Shown here piece by piece: positions 38,522-46,593 of a stretch of DNA of 64,000 bases. Position 1 is the first letter of the stretch; the number at the start of each line of letters is the position of its first letter. Under the pieces are notes generated by a model. The model ran no database searches and had not been told where the DNA came from. It saw nothing but the letters and a program-made list of their open reading frames with translations. A program made the position numbers and the translations under genes. The DNA comes from Streptomyces flavochromogenes (GTDB lineage: Bacteria; Actinomycetota; Actinomycetes; Streptomycetales; Streptomycetaceae), in the NCBI RefSeq assembly GCF_000717595.1, contig NZ_JNZO01000003.1:246264-310263 (forward strand). Reading direction: 5' to 3'.

Positions 38522-39666
38522 CAGCGGCGCCCCTTCGGCAGGCCGAGCAGCCGCTCGGCGATGATGTCGCGCTGGATCTCGTTGGTGCCCGCGTAGAGGG
38601 GGCCCGCGAGGGAGAAGACGTACCCCTCCGCCCACGCGCCGTCCGCGAGTTCGCCGTCCGGGCCCAGGAGGTCCAGCGCCGTCTCGTGGAGGGCCAGGTC
38701 GTACTCCGACCAGAAGACCTTGTTGAGGCTGGACTCGGCCCCCGACGGCGCCCCCGTCGTCAGCCGGGCCGCGGCGCCCGCCGTGAACAGCTGGTACGCC
38801 CGGGCCCCGATCACCGCGTCCGCCACCCGGTCCCGCAGTGCCGAGTCCGCCGGGTCGCCCTCCGTCCGCCAGAGCCGTACGAGCCGGTCGGCGGCGGCGA
38901 GGAAGCGGCCGGGGGAGCGGAGCATCAGTCCGCGCTCGTTGCCCGTCGTGGACATCGCGATGCGCCAGCCCTGGCCCGGCTCCCCGATCACGTCCTTGTC
39001 CGGCACGAACACGTCGTCGAGGAACAGCTCGGCGAAGGCGGGCTTGCCGTCGAGCCGGCCGATGGGCCGGACCGTCACCCCCGGTGCCCGCAGGTCGAAC
39101 ATGAGGTAGGTCAGGCCGCGGTGCGGCCGGTCCGCGTCGGGGTCGCTGCGGAAGATGCCGAAGGCCCGGTCGGCGAAGGCGGCCCGGGAGGACCAGGTCT
39201 TCTGCCCGGAGAGCAGCCAGCCGCCGTCCGTGCGGACCGCGCGGGAGGTGAGGGACGCCAGGTCGGAGCCGGCCTCGGGCTCCGACCAGGCCTGCGCCCA
39301 GATCGTCGCGCCGGTCGCCATCGACGGCAGTACGCGCGCGCGTTGTTCCGCCGTGCCGTGGTCGAGGAGGGTGGGCGCGAGGAGCTGGACGCCGTTCTGC
39401 GAGACCCGGCCGGGTGCCCCGGCCGCCCAGTACTCCTCCTCGAAGACCAGCCACCGGGCGAGGTCGACGCCCCGGCCTCCGTACTCCTCGGGCCACGAGA
39501 CCACCGACCAGCGGGCGGCGGCCAGTTCGGCCTCCCAGGCGCGGTGGGCGGCGAAGCCCTCGGCCGTCTCCAGGGAGGGCAGCGGCTCGGCGGGGACATG
39601 GTCCCGCAGCCACTCCCGGGCCTCCGCCCGGAAGGCCTCCTCGGCCCGCGTGTACGAGAGATCCAT
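38521..39666 (-). CDS. fadE31: Acyl-CoA dehydrogenase, FadE31-type
   Basis: The 381-residue protein shows full-length acyl-CoA dehydrogenase features: SWPEEYGGRG, AWSEPEAGSDLASL, SGQKTWSSRA, FLDDVFVPDKDVIGEPGQGW and the C-terminal AGPLYAGTNEIQRDIIAERL. The length (FadE31 about 377 residues) and its place next to a short FadE and divergent from fadE30 support a FadE31-like role in removing the steroid C/D-ring remnant (HIP). The symbol is by synteny. The divergent gap holds a KstR2-like palindrome 25 bases before its start. Confidence 0.8.
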   Translation of the reverse strand: MDLSYTRAEEAFRAEAREWLRDHVPAEPLPSLETAEGFAAHRAWEAELAAARWSVVSWPEEYGGRGVDLARWLVFEEEYWAAGAPGRVSQNGVQLLAPTLLDHGTAEQRARVLPSMATGATIWAQAWSEPEAGSDLASLTSRAVRTDGGWLLSGQKTWSSRAAFADRAFGIFRSDPDADRPHRGLTYLMFDLRAPGVTVRPIGRLDGKPAFAELFLDDVFVPDKDVIGEPGQGWRIAMSTTGNERGLMLRSPGRFLAAADRLVRLWRTEGDPADSALRDRVADAVIGARAYQLFTAGAAARLTTGAPSGAESSLNKVFWSEYDLALHETALDLLGPDGELADGAWAEGYVFSLAGPLYAGTNEIQRDIIAERLLGLPKGRR

Positions 39667-39690
39667 CGGTCACCCCGCCCTCACCCGTTC

Positions 39691-39710
39691 CCTAACAAGT
39701 GTTTGGTAGG
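39691..39710. promoter_or_regulatory. KstR2-type operator between the fadE31- and fadE30-like genes
   Basis: CCTAACAAGTGTTTGGTAGG has dyad symmetry CCTAnCAAnnnnTTGnTAGG. Its core AACAAGTGTTTGGT matches the published KstR2 motif AnCAAGnnCTTGnT with one mismatch. A closely similar site is at 50020-50039. Confidence 0.75.
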
Positions 39711-39723
39711 TTAACGTACGGCC

Positions 39724-40860
39724 ATGAGCAGCGTCGAGGAGTTCCGGGCGGAGATACGGGGCTGGCTGAAGACCCACCTCAGCGGCTCCTTCGCCGCCCT
39801 CAAGGGACGTGGCGGGCCCGGCCGCGAGCACGAGGCCTTCGCCGAACGCCTCGCCTGGGAACGGCACCTGGCCGCCCACGGCTGGACCTGCGTCGGCTGG
39901 CCCGAGGAGTACGGCGGGCGCGGCGCGAGCATCGAGGAGCAGATCGCCTTCCACGAGGAGTACGCCCTCGCCGACGCTCCCGCCCGCGTCAACCACATCG
40001 GCGAACAGCTCCTCGGCCCCACCCTCATCGACCACGGCACCGAGGAGCAGAAGGCCCGCTTCCTGCCCCCGATCCGCGCCGTCGAGGAACTCTGGTGCCA
40101 GGGCTACAGCGAACCCGGCGCCGGCTCCGACCTCGCCGCCGTCCGCACCCGCGCCGCCCTGGAGGACGGCCGGTGGGTGGTGAACGGGCAGAAGATCTGG
40201 ACCTCCCTCGCCCACGAATCCCAGTGGTGCTTCGTCCTGGCCCGCACGGAGCCGGGCTCACGGCGCCACGCCGGGCTCTCGTACCTCCTCGTCCCCCTCG
40301 ACCGGCCCGGCGTCGAGATCCGGCCCATCGTCCAGCTCACCGGCACCAGCGAGTTCAACGAGGTGTTCTTCGACGGGGCCGTCACCGACGCCGCGAACGT
40401 CGTCGGCGCACCCGGCGACGGCTGGCGGATCGCCATGGCCACCCTCGGCTACGAACGAGGCGTCTCCACCCTCGGCCAGCAGGTCGGCTTCCGCCGCGAA
40501 CTCGACGCCCTCGTCACCCTCGCCCGCCGCAACGGCGCCGCCGCCGACCCCGCCGTCCGCGACCGCCTCACCCGCGCCTGGACCGGCCTCGAAGCCATGC
40601 GCGCGGCCGCCCTGCACGGCACCGACCCCTCCGCCGCCAAGCTGTACTGGTCCCACTGGCACCGCGACCTCGGCGAACTCGCCCTGGAGGTCTGCGGCCC
40701 CGCCGCCACGCTGGCCGCCGGAGCCCCGTACGAACTCGACGACTGGCAGCGGCTGTTCCTCTTCTCCCGCGCCGACACCGTCTACGCCGGATCCAGCGAG
40801 ATCCAGCGGAACATCATCGCCGAGCGGGTGCTCGGCCTCCCGAAGGAGCCGCGCCCGTGA
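39724..40860 (+). CDS. fadE30: Acyl-CoA dehydrogenase, FadE30-type
   Basis: The 378-residue protein shows GWPEEYGGRGASIEEQ, WCQGYSEPGAGSDLAAV, NGQKIWTSLAHESQW, FFDGAVTDAANVVGAPGDGW and YAGSSEIQRNIIAERVLGLP. FadE30 (Rv3560c, about 385 residues) dehydrogenates the CoA thioester of the HIP side chain. The assignment uses length and the adjacent ipdF and kstR2-like genes, the same neighbours as in M. tuberculosis. Start 39724 lies 14 bases after the KstR2-type palindrome. The stop overlaps the next gene by GTGA. Confidence 0.85.
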   Translation: MSSVEEFRAEIRGWLKTHLSGSFAALKGRGGPGREHEAFAERLAWERHLAAHGWTCVGWPEEYGGRGASIEEQIAFHEEYALADAPARVNHIGEQLLGPTLIDHGTEEQKARFLPPIRAVEELWCQGYSEPGAGSDLAAVRTRAALEDGRWVVNGQKIWTSLAHESQWCFVLARTEPGSRRHAGLSYLLVPLDRPGVEIRPIVQLTGTSEFNEVFFDGAVTDAANVVGAPGDGWRIAMATLGYERGVSTLGQQVGFRRELDALVTLARRNGAAADPAVRDRLTRAWTGLEAMRAAALHGTDPSAAKLYWSHWHRDLGELALEVCGPAATLAAGAPYELDDWQRLFLFSRADTVYAGSSEIQRNIIAERVLGLPKEPRP

Positions 40861-41684
40861 GCCGTACCCCCGCGCCGCCCTACGTGAAGGGCCACGGACT
40901 CCTCGCCGGGCGCACCGCCGTGATCACCGCCGCCGCCGGAGCCGGCATCGGCGGCGCCACCGCCCGACGCTTCCTCGAGGAGGGCGCCCGCGTCCTCGTC
41001 AGCGACGCCCACACCCGCCGCCTCAAGGAGACCGAGACCGCGCTCGCCGCCGAGTTCGGCGCGGACGCGGTCGCCTCCCAGCCCTGCGACGTCACCGACG
41101 AGACCCAGGTCCAGGCGCTGTACGACACCGCCGTACGGCTCCACGGGCGCCTGGACATCACCGTCAACAACGCCGGCCTCGGCGGCACCGCGGAGCTCGC
41201 CGACATGACCGACGAGCAGTGGAACCGGGTCCTCGACGTCACCCTCGGCGGCACCTTCCGCTGCACCCGCGCCGCCCTCCGCCACTTCCGCGAAGCGGCC
41301 ACCGGCGACGGCACGGGCGACGGCGGCGGCACGCGCACCGGCGGCGTCGTCGTCAACAACGCCTCCGTCATCGGCTGGCGCGCCCAGGCCGGCCAGGCCC
41401 ACTACGCCGCCGCCAAGGCCGGCGTCATGGCCCTCACCCGCTGCGCGGCCGTCGAGGCCGCCGCGTACGGCGTGCGCGTCAACGCCGTCTCGCCGTCCCT
41501 CGCCATGCACCCCCACCTGGCCAAGGTCACCACCACCGAACTCCTCGACGAGCTGACCGCACGCGAGGCCTTCGGCCGCTACGCCGAGCCCTGGGAGATC
41601 GCCAACGTCATCGTCTTCCTCGCCGGCGACTACTCCTCCTACATGACCGGCGAGACGGTCTCCGTCAGCAGCCAGCACCCGTAG
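40857..41684 (+). CDS. ipdF: SDR, IpdF-like (Rv3559c counterpart)
   Basis: The 275-residue SDR has an unusual cofactor loop AVITAAAGAGIGGATA, then LDITVNNAGLGG, NNASVIGWRAQ and AHYAAAKAGVMAL (YxxxK). IpdF is the HIP-CoA 5-oxidoreductase of steroid catabolism. Start GTG 40857 overlaps the fadE30-like stop, and the TetR-type gene follows within about 20 bases. A Gly/Asp/Thr-rich insertion (ATGDGTGDGGGTRTG) before the catalytic serine strand is not usual. The assignment rests on position plus SDR features; other SDRs would look similar by eye. Confidence 0.78.
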   Translation: MSRTPAPPYVKGHGLLAGRTAVITAAAGAGIGGATARRFLEEGARVLVSDAHTRRLKETETALAAEFGADAVASQPCDVTDETQVQALYDTAVRLHGRLDITVNNAGLGGTAELADMTDEQWNRVLDVTLGGTFRCTRAALRHFREAATGDGTGDGGGTRTGGVVVNNASVIGWRAQAGQAHYAAAKAGVMALTRCAAVEAAAYGVRVNAVSPSLAMHPHLAKVTTTELLDELTAREAFGRYAEPWEIANVIVFLAGDYSSYMTGETVSVSSQHP

Positions 41685-41705
41685 GGGGTGCCCCAGAATG
41701 GACGT

Positions 41706-42335
41706 GTGCCGAACACTCCCCAGAGCTCAAGCAAGAAGAAGACCCCGGTGAGCGGCGGGCCCGAGCGGCGCCGCGAACTCCTCGACACGGCGGCCGAGGT
41801 GTTCGCCGCCCAGGGGTACAACGCCACCACCGTCCGCAAGATCGCGGACGCCGCCGGCATGCTCGCCGGCAGCCTCTACTACCACTTCGACTCCAAGGAG
41901 TCGATGCTCGACGAGATCCTCTCCACCTTCCTCGACGAGCTGTGGGAGGGGTACGACGCCGTCCTCGACGCCGGACTCGGGCCCCGCGAGACCATCGAGG
42001 CCCTCGTCACCGAGTCCTTCCGCGAGATCGACCGGCACCGCGCCGCCGTCGCCATCTACCAGAAGGAGTCCCGGCACCTCACCGACCAGCCCCGCTTCCA
42101 CTACCTCACCGACTCGCAGCGCCGGTTCGAGAAGGCCTGGCTCGGCACCCTGGAACGCGGGGTCGCCGCCGGAGTCTTCCGCGCCGACCTGGACGTCCGC
42201 CTGACCTACCGGTTCGTCCGCGACACCGTCTGGGTCGCCGCGTCCTGGTACCGGCCGGGCGGCCTGCACAGCCCCGAGGAGATCGCCCGCCAGTACCTTT
42301 CCATGGTCCTGGACGGAATCGCCGTACGCACGTAA
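41706..42335 (+). CDS. kstR2: TetR-family repressor, KstR2-like
   Basis: The 209-residue protein has a TetR helix-turn-helix (TVRKIADAAGMLAGSLYYHF followed by DSKESMLDEIL). The C-terminal ligand domain holds HRAAVAIYQKESRHL and WYRPGGLHSPEEIARQYL, as in KstR2, which is relieved by HIP-CoA. It sits in the ipdF-kstR2-fadA6 order of M. tuberculosis. GTG 41706 is chosen because GTG 41688 leaves no room for a ribosome-binding site; both remain possible. The two KstR2-type palindromes in the cluster are its likely targets. Confidence 0.85.
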   Translation: MPNTPQSSSKKKTPVSGGPERRRELLDTAAEVFAAQGYNATTVRKIADAAGMLAGSLYYHFDSKESMLDEILSTFLDELWEGYDAVLDAGLGPRETIEALVTESFREIDRHRAAVAIYQKESRHLTDQPRFHYLTDSQRRFEKAWLGTLERGVAAGVFRADLDVRLTYRFVRDTVWVAASWYRPGGLHSPEEIARQYLSMVLDGIAVRT

Positions 42336-42393
42336 CGACGCACGGTCCCGGCACCGGCCCGTGCGTCCCACCCGACCCACCGGAGGAGTCGCC

Positions 42394-43551
42394 ATGCCCG
42401 AGGCCTACATCGTCGAAGCGGTCCGCACGCCCGTGGGGCGCCGAGGGGGCGGACTCTCCGCCGTCCACCCCGCGGACCTCGGCGCCCACGCCCTGAAGGC
42501 CCTCGTCATCCGAGCGGGGATCGACCCGGCCGCCGTCGACGACGTCGTCCTCGGCTGCCTCGACACCGTCGGGCCGCAGGCCGGCGACATCGCCCGTACG
42601 GCCTGGCTGGCCGCGGGCCTCCCCGAGGAGGTCCCCGGGGTGACCGTCGACCGCCAGTGCGGCTCGTCCCAGCAGGCCGTGCACTTCGCCGCCCAGGCGG
42701 TGATGTCCGGCACCCAGGACCTCGTCGTCGCCGGCGGCGTACAGAACATGTCGATGATCCCCATCGCCTTCGCCTCCCGGCAGGCCGCCGAACCCCTCGG
42801 CCTCACCGGCGGCCCCTTCCACAGCAGCGAGGGCTGGCGCGCCCGGTACGGCGACGCGCCCGTCAACCAGTTCCACGGCGCCGAGCTGATCGCCGAGAAA
42901 TGGCGGATCACCCGCCACGACCAGGAGGAATTCGCCCTCCGCTCGCACGAGCGGGCGCTCCGCGCGATCGACGACGGCCGCTTCGCGCGGGAGACCGTGG
43001 CGTACGGCGACGTCACCGTCGACGAGGGGCCGCGCCGCGACACCAGCGCGGAGAAGATGGCCGGGCTCCGGCCGGTCGTCGAGGGCGGCACCATCACCGC
43101 CGCGTGCTCCTCCCAGGTCTCCGACGGGGCGGCGGCCCTGCTCCTGGCGAGCGAGCGGGCCGTGCGGGAGCACGGGCTCACCCCCCGGGCCCGGATCCAC
43201 CACCTCTCGGCGCGCGGCGAGGACCCCATCCGGATGCTGTCCGCGCCGATACCCGCGACCGCCCACGCGCTCAAGAAGACCGGCCTGACCATCGACGACA
43301 TCGACCTCGTCGAGATCAACGAGGCCTTCGCGCCGGTCGTCCTCGCCTGGCTGAAGGAGACCGGCGCCGACCCGGCCCGGGTCAACGTCAACGGCGGCGC
43401 GATCGCCCTGGGCCACCCGCTCGGCGCGACCGGCGCGAAACTGATGACGACACTCCTCCACGAACTGGAACGCACCGGAGGCCGCTACGGCCTCCAGACC
43501 ATGTGCGAGGGCGGCGGCCAGGCGAACGTCACGATCATCGAAAGGCTGTGA
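42394..43551 (+). CDS. fadA6: Acetyl-CoA acetyltransferase (thiolase), FadA6-like
   Basis: The 385-residue thiolase carries the acyl-enzyme cysteine in VTVDRQCGSSQQAVH, EINEAFAPV, NVNGGAIALGHPLGATGAK (His) and the second cysteine in MCEGGGQANV. FadA6 thiolytically cleaves the ring-opened product made by IpdAB. The start has GGAGGAG upstream; ATG 42394 gives the normal N-terminus followed by EAYIVEAVRTPVG. It lies 58 bases after kstR2, so it may share its transcript. A terminator overlaps its stop codon, and its last 50 bases are duplicated downstream. Confidence 0.9.
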   Translation: MPEAYIVEAVRTPVGRRGGGLSAVHPADLGAHALKALVIRAGIDPAAVDDVVLGCLDTVGPQAGDIARTAWLAAGLPEEVPGVTVDRQCGSSQQAVHFAAQAVMSGTQDLVVAGGVQNMSMIPIAFASRQAAEPLGLTGGPFHSSEGWRARYGDAPVNQFHGAELIAEKWRITRHDQEEFALRSHERALRAIDDGRFARETVAYGDVTVDEGPRRDTSAEKMAGLRPVVEGGTITAACSSQVSDGAAALLLASERAVREHGLTPRARIHHLSARGEDPIRMLSAPIPATAHALKKTGLTIDDIDLVEINEAFAPVVLAWLKETGADPARVNVNGGAIALGHPLGATGAKLMTTLLHELERTGGRYGLQTMCEGGGQANVTIIERL

Positions 43552-43575
43552 GCCGGCCACGAGGGTGGCCGGCTC
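43550..43575 (+). terminator. Terminator overlapping the fadA6 stop
   Basis: GAGCCGGCCAC (43550-43560) and GTGGCCGGCTC (43565-43575) form a perfect 11 bp stem with a GAGG loop; the stop codon is partly in the stem. Confidence 0.82.
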
Positions 43576-43587
43576 AGGACAGGGGCC

Positions 43588-43658
43588 GTGTGCGAGGGCG
43601 GCGGTCGGCGCACGTCACGATCATCGAAAGGCCGTGACGATCACCGGGCGGCTGTGAG
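43588..43658 (+). repeat. Decayed duplicate copies of the fadA6 3' end
   Basis: Positions 43588-43637 repeat the last 51 bases of fadA6 (43501-43551) with a few substitutions and one net base deleted; both end CACGATCATCGAAAGG followed by the stop region. A third, weaker copy of the last 25 bases is visible at 43634-43658. These are remnants, not a gene. Confidence 0.75.
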
Positions 43659-43744
43659 GTCGCCCACGTCACACCCTCCTGGTCAGGTCTGATCCGTCCG
43701 TGCATCGGTCGGGAGGGGCGGGAAGGTTCCGGGGCGCACTATTG

Positions 43745-43844
43745 TTCCGGTAGAGACATCCGGGGCTCGTACCGCGCGTTCCGGGAAAACAGCCGGGGCC
43801 CGTATCGCGTGTTCCGGGTAGAGCAGCCGGGGCCCGCACCGTGC
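43745..43844 (+). repeat. Three tandem ~33 bp repeats upstream of the helicase gene
   Basis: Units start at 43745, 43779 and 43812, each beginning TTCCGG and containing CAGCCGGGGCCCG or a close variant, followed by a CGCG/GTGC-rich end. They fill much of the 43659-43891 gap, which has no gene that I can support. Confidence 0.65.
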
Positions 43845-43861
43845 AGGTGCGGGCCCTGGCT
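43825..43861 (+). other. Long hairpin in the presumed helicase 5' leader
   Basis: GGGCCCGCACC-GTGCA-GGTGCGGGCCC is a perfect 11 bp stem (43830-43856), extended by AGCC/GGCT with one mismatch. It ends about 30 bases before the helicase start and has no T-run, so it may be a regulatory leader structure rather than a terminator. Confidence 0.6.
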
Positions 43862-43891
43862 GTGCCGCGAGCACCGGCCAGAAAGGCACGC

Positions 43892-45631
43892 ATGACCCGC
43901 TCCGAACGCTCCCACAAGCGCAGCCCCCGCACCGCCCAGGCGAAGTCCACGTCACAGCCGAAGGCCTCCCGCGGAGGGCGCCGCCCCTCCGCGCCCCCGC
44001 CGCCGAGCGAGTTCACCCCGCCGGAGACGGTGACGCCCGCCCTCCCCGCGGTGGCCGCCTTCGCCGACCTCGACATGCCCGAGGGCCTGCTGCGGACCCT
44101 GGGCGAGCAGGGCGTCACGGAGCCGTTCCCGATCCAGGCCGCGACCCTCCCGAACTCGCTGGCGGGCCGTGACGTGCTCGGCCGGGGACGTACCGGCTCG
44201 GGCAAGACCCTGGCGTTCGGACTCGCGATCCTGGCCCGCTCGGCCGGCCGCCGCGCCGAGCCGGGCGCGCCGCTCGCGCTCGTCCTGGTGCCCACCCGCG
44301 AGCTCGCCCAGCAGGTGACCGACGCGCTCACCCCGTACGCCTCCGCGCTGCGGCTGCGCATCACCACGGTCGTCGGCGGCATGTCGATCAGCCGGCAGTC
44401 GTCCGCGCTGCGGCGCGGCGCCGAGATCCTCATCGCCACGCCCGGCCGGCTCCACGACCTCATCGACCGCGGCGACTGCCGTCTCGACCAGGTCGCCGTC
44501 ACCGTCCTCGACGAGGCCGACCAGATGGCCGACATGGGCTTCCTGCCGCAGGTCACCAAGCTCCTGAAGCAGGTCGAGCCGGGCGGGCAGCGCCTGCTGT
44601 TCTCGGCCACCCTCGACCGGAACGTCGACCGGCTGGTCAAGATGTTCCTCGACGACCCGGTCGTCCACTCCGTCGACCCGTCGGCCGGCGCGGTCACGAC
44701 GATGGAGCACCACGTCCTGTACGTGATGGACGAGACCGACAAGAAGGCCGTCACGCTGAAGATCGCGGCCCGCGACGGCCGCACGATCCTCTTCCTGGAC
44801 ACCAAGCGGTCCGTGGACCGGCTGGTCAAGCGGCTTCTCGCCAACGGTGTACGGGCCTCCGGCCTGCACGGCGGCCGCTCGCAGCCGCAGCGCAACCGGA
44901 CCCTGGACCAGTTCAAGAGCGGCCAGGTCACCACGCTCGTCGCCACGAACGTGGCCGCCCGAGGCATCCACGTCGACGACCTCGACATGGTCGTCAACGT
45001 CGACCCGCCGATGGACCACAAGGACTACCTGCACCGCGGCGGCCGCACCGCCCGCGCCGGTGAGTCCGGCAGCGTCTTCACCCTGGTGCTGCCCGAGCAG
45101 AAGCGCGACATGGGCCGTCTGATGTCGCACGCGGGCATCAACCCCCGCACGGCGCAGATCAAGTCCAGCGACGAGCAGCTCGCCGAGCTGACCGGCGCGC
45201 GGGAGCCCTCGGGCGTCCCGGTCGTCGTCGAGACCCCACAGCCGACCCAGCCGCGCAAGCCGGCCGGCTCCGGTGCCGCCGGTGGCCGTTCCTCCTCCGG
45301 CCGACGCCGCCGTCCCGCCGCGGCCGGCGGCACGGGCGGTACGGGCACGGGCGCGGGCCGTTCCGGAGCCACGGGCACGGCCTCGGGCCGCGCCACGGGC
45401 TCCTCGGGCCGTACGTCGGGCTCCGCGGGCCGCACCGCCGGCTCCGCCGGTGGCTCGGGCCGCGCGTCCGCCGGCGGCCGGGGCGCCGGCTCCGGCACGG
45501 GCGGCGGACGGGGTGCCGCCGCGGGGGCCGGTGCCGGTGCGGTTCGCGCCGGGCGTCAGGCCCCGGGCACCAGCCGTGCGCGCAGCGCCAGCAGCTCGCG
45601 GAACTCCAGGCCGAGGCCGTCCGACACGTAA
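43892..45631 (+). CDS. DEAD-box ATP-dependent RNA helicase
   Basis: The 579-residue protein has a basic N-terminus, then the RecA-like core: GRGRTGSGKT (Walker A), VPTRELAQQ, ATPGR, VLDEADQM (DEAD), FSATLDR, ARGIHVDDLDMVVNVD and HRGGRTARAG. A Gly/Ser/Thr/Ala-rich basic tail of about 130 residues follows, as in RNA-binding helicases such as RhlE/CsdA relatives. The last 76 bases overlap the convergent phosphatase gene, and the end of the tail is simply the antisense of that gene's 3' end. The tail may therefore have been lengthened by loss of an earlier stop. Confidence 0.9.
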   Translation: MTRSERSHKRSPRTAQAKSTSQPKASRGGRRPSAPPPPSEFTPPETVTPALPAVAAFADLDMPEGLLRTLGEQGVTEPFPIQAATLPNSLAGRDVLGRGRTGSGKTLAFGLAILARSAGRRAEPGAPLALVLVPTRELAQQVTDALTPYASALRLRITTVVGGMSISRQSSALRRGAEILIATPGRLHDLIDRGDCRLDQVAVTVLDEADQMADMGFLPQVTKLLKQVEPGGQRLLFSATLDRNVDRLVKMFLDDPVVHSVDPSAGAVTTMEHHVLYVMDETDKKAVTLKIAARDGRTILFLDTKRSVDRLVKRLLANGVRASGLHGGRSQPQRNRTLDQFKSGQVTTLVATNVAARGIHVDDLDMVVNVDPPMDHKDYLHRGGRTARAGESGSVFTLVLPEQKRDMGRLMSHAGINPRTAQIKSSDEQLAELTGAREPSGVPVVVETPQPTQPRKPAGSGAAGGRSSSGRRRRPAAAGGTGGTGTGAGRSGATGTASGRATGSSGRTSGSAGRTAGSAGGSGRASAGGRGAGSGTGGGRGAAAGAGAGAVRAGRQAPGTSRARSASSSRNSRPRPSDT

Positions 45632-46458
45632 CGGAACACGCTCCCGTACGAGGAGCGCAGCTGCTCCAGGGCGGTGTCGAGGTACTCCGCCCGCACCTCC
45701 TGGAGCGGAATGATCAGGGCCGGGTTCTGCATGAGCCCGGCCTGTTTCAATCCCTCGCGCAGCCGCGCGTCGTACGCGGCACGGAAGGTGTTGGAGGCCA
45801 GGTAGTCCGCGCGGGCGAGGGAGTCGGGCACGCCGAGGAGCGTGAGCAGCAGCCAGCCGGTCCAGCCGGTGCGGTCCTTGCCCGAGGTGCAGTGCAGGAG
45901 CAGCGGCCCCCGGCGGGGGTCGGCCAGGTCCCGCAGGGTCGCCGCGAAGGCGGCCCGGTTCGCGGGATCGGTGACGAACGTCCGGTACACCTCGCGCATG
46001 AACGCGGCGGCCCGCCCGCCGCCGAGCATCTCCTCCTGCCGCACCGGGTCGCGCGAGCCGATCGCGGTGAGCAGCTGCCCGAACAGGCCGTTGTCGGTGA
46101 CGGGCCGGGGGACCGGGACGGCGCCGGCCGGGAGCCGGTCGGCGCCGTCGTAGCCGACCTCCTGGGGGATCCGCAGGTCGACCACGGTGCCGAGGCCGAG
46201 CCCGGCGAGTGTGGTGACGTCCGCGTCGGTCAGCTTGGCGAGGTGGTCGCCCCGGTAGGCGAGGCCGTACCGGACCCGGCTCCCGTCGTACGTGGGGTAG
46301 CCGCCGAGGTCGCGGACGTTGACGGCGCCCTGGAGCGGGATCTGCCGGATCGGGGGCGCCTGCGGGGACCGGGGGCGGGCGATCGCCTCCGTGGGCAGGG
46401 CGCCGAGCAGGGCGGTGGCGCCGGTGGCGGTGAGCAGCGCGCGTCGAGACAGGTGCAC
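45556..46458 (-). CDS. Secreted tyrosine/serine phosphatase (Tat-type signal)
   Basis: The 300-residue protein begins at GTG 46458 with LSRRALLTATGATALLGALP, a twin-arginine-type signal. The catalytic P-loop is LLHCTSGKDRTGWTG (Cys-X5-Arg), and NVRDLGGYPTYDGSRVRYG is the conserved N-terminal motif of the Y_phosphatase3 family. These act on phosphotyrosine, phosphoserine or phosphoinositides outside the membrane. It overlaps the helicase gene tail to tail. It lies between the helicase and ipdC, inside the steroid cluster, without any evident link to it. Confidence 0.88.
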   Translation of the reverse strand: MHLSRRALLTATGATALLGALPTEAIARPRSPQAPPIRQIPLQGAVNVRDLGGYPTYDGSRVRYGLAYRGDHLAKLTDADVTTLAGLGLGTVVDLRIPQEVGYDGADRLPAGAVPVPRPVTDNGLFGQLLTAIGSRDPVRQEEMLGGGRAAAFMREVYRTFVTDPANRAAFAATLRDLADPRRGPLLLHCTSGKDRTGWTGWLLLTLLGVPDSLARADYLASNTFRAAYDARLREGLKQAGLMQNPALIIPLQEVRAEYLDTALEQLRSSYGSVFRYVSDGLGLEFRELLALRARLVPGA

Positions 46459-46593
46459 GGCCGGACTCCTTTGCGGCTCAAGAGGGTTGAGGGTGGACGG
46501 TGCGGCGTGTGGGTGTGGGTCACACCTGCGGGTCACCCGGAGGCGCGGCGTGTGGGTCGCTCCTCCGGAGCTCCTCCGGGTCAGCCGGCGGGG

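Noticed and set aside
37517..43551. The acyl-CoA dehydrogenase/SDR/thiolase genes as a generic fatty-acid or carnitine degradation cluster.
   Set aside because: The additional ipdA, ipdB, ipdC and echA20-like genes, the gene order and the KstR2-like palindromes fit HIP catabolism better.
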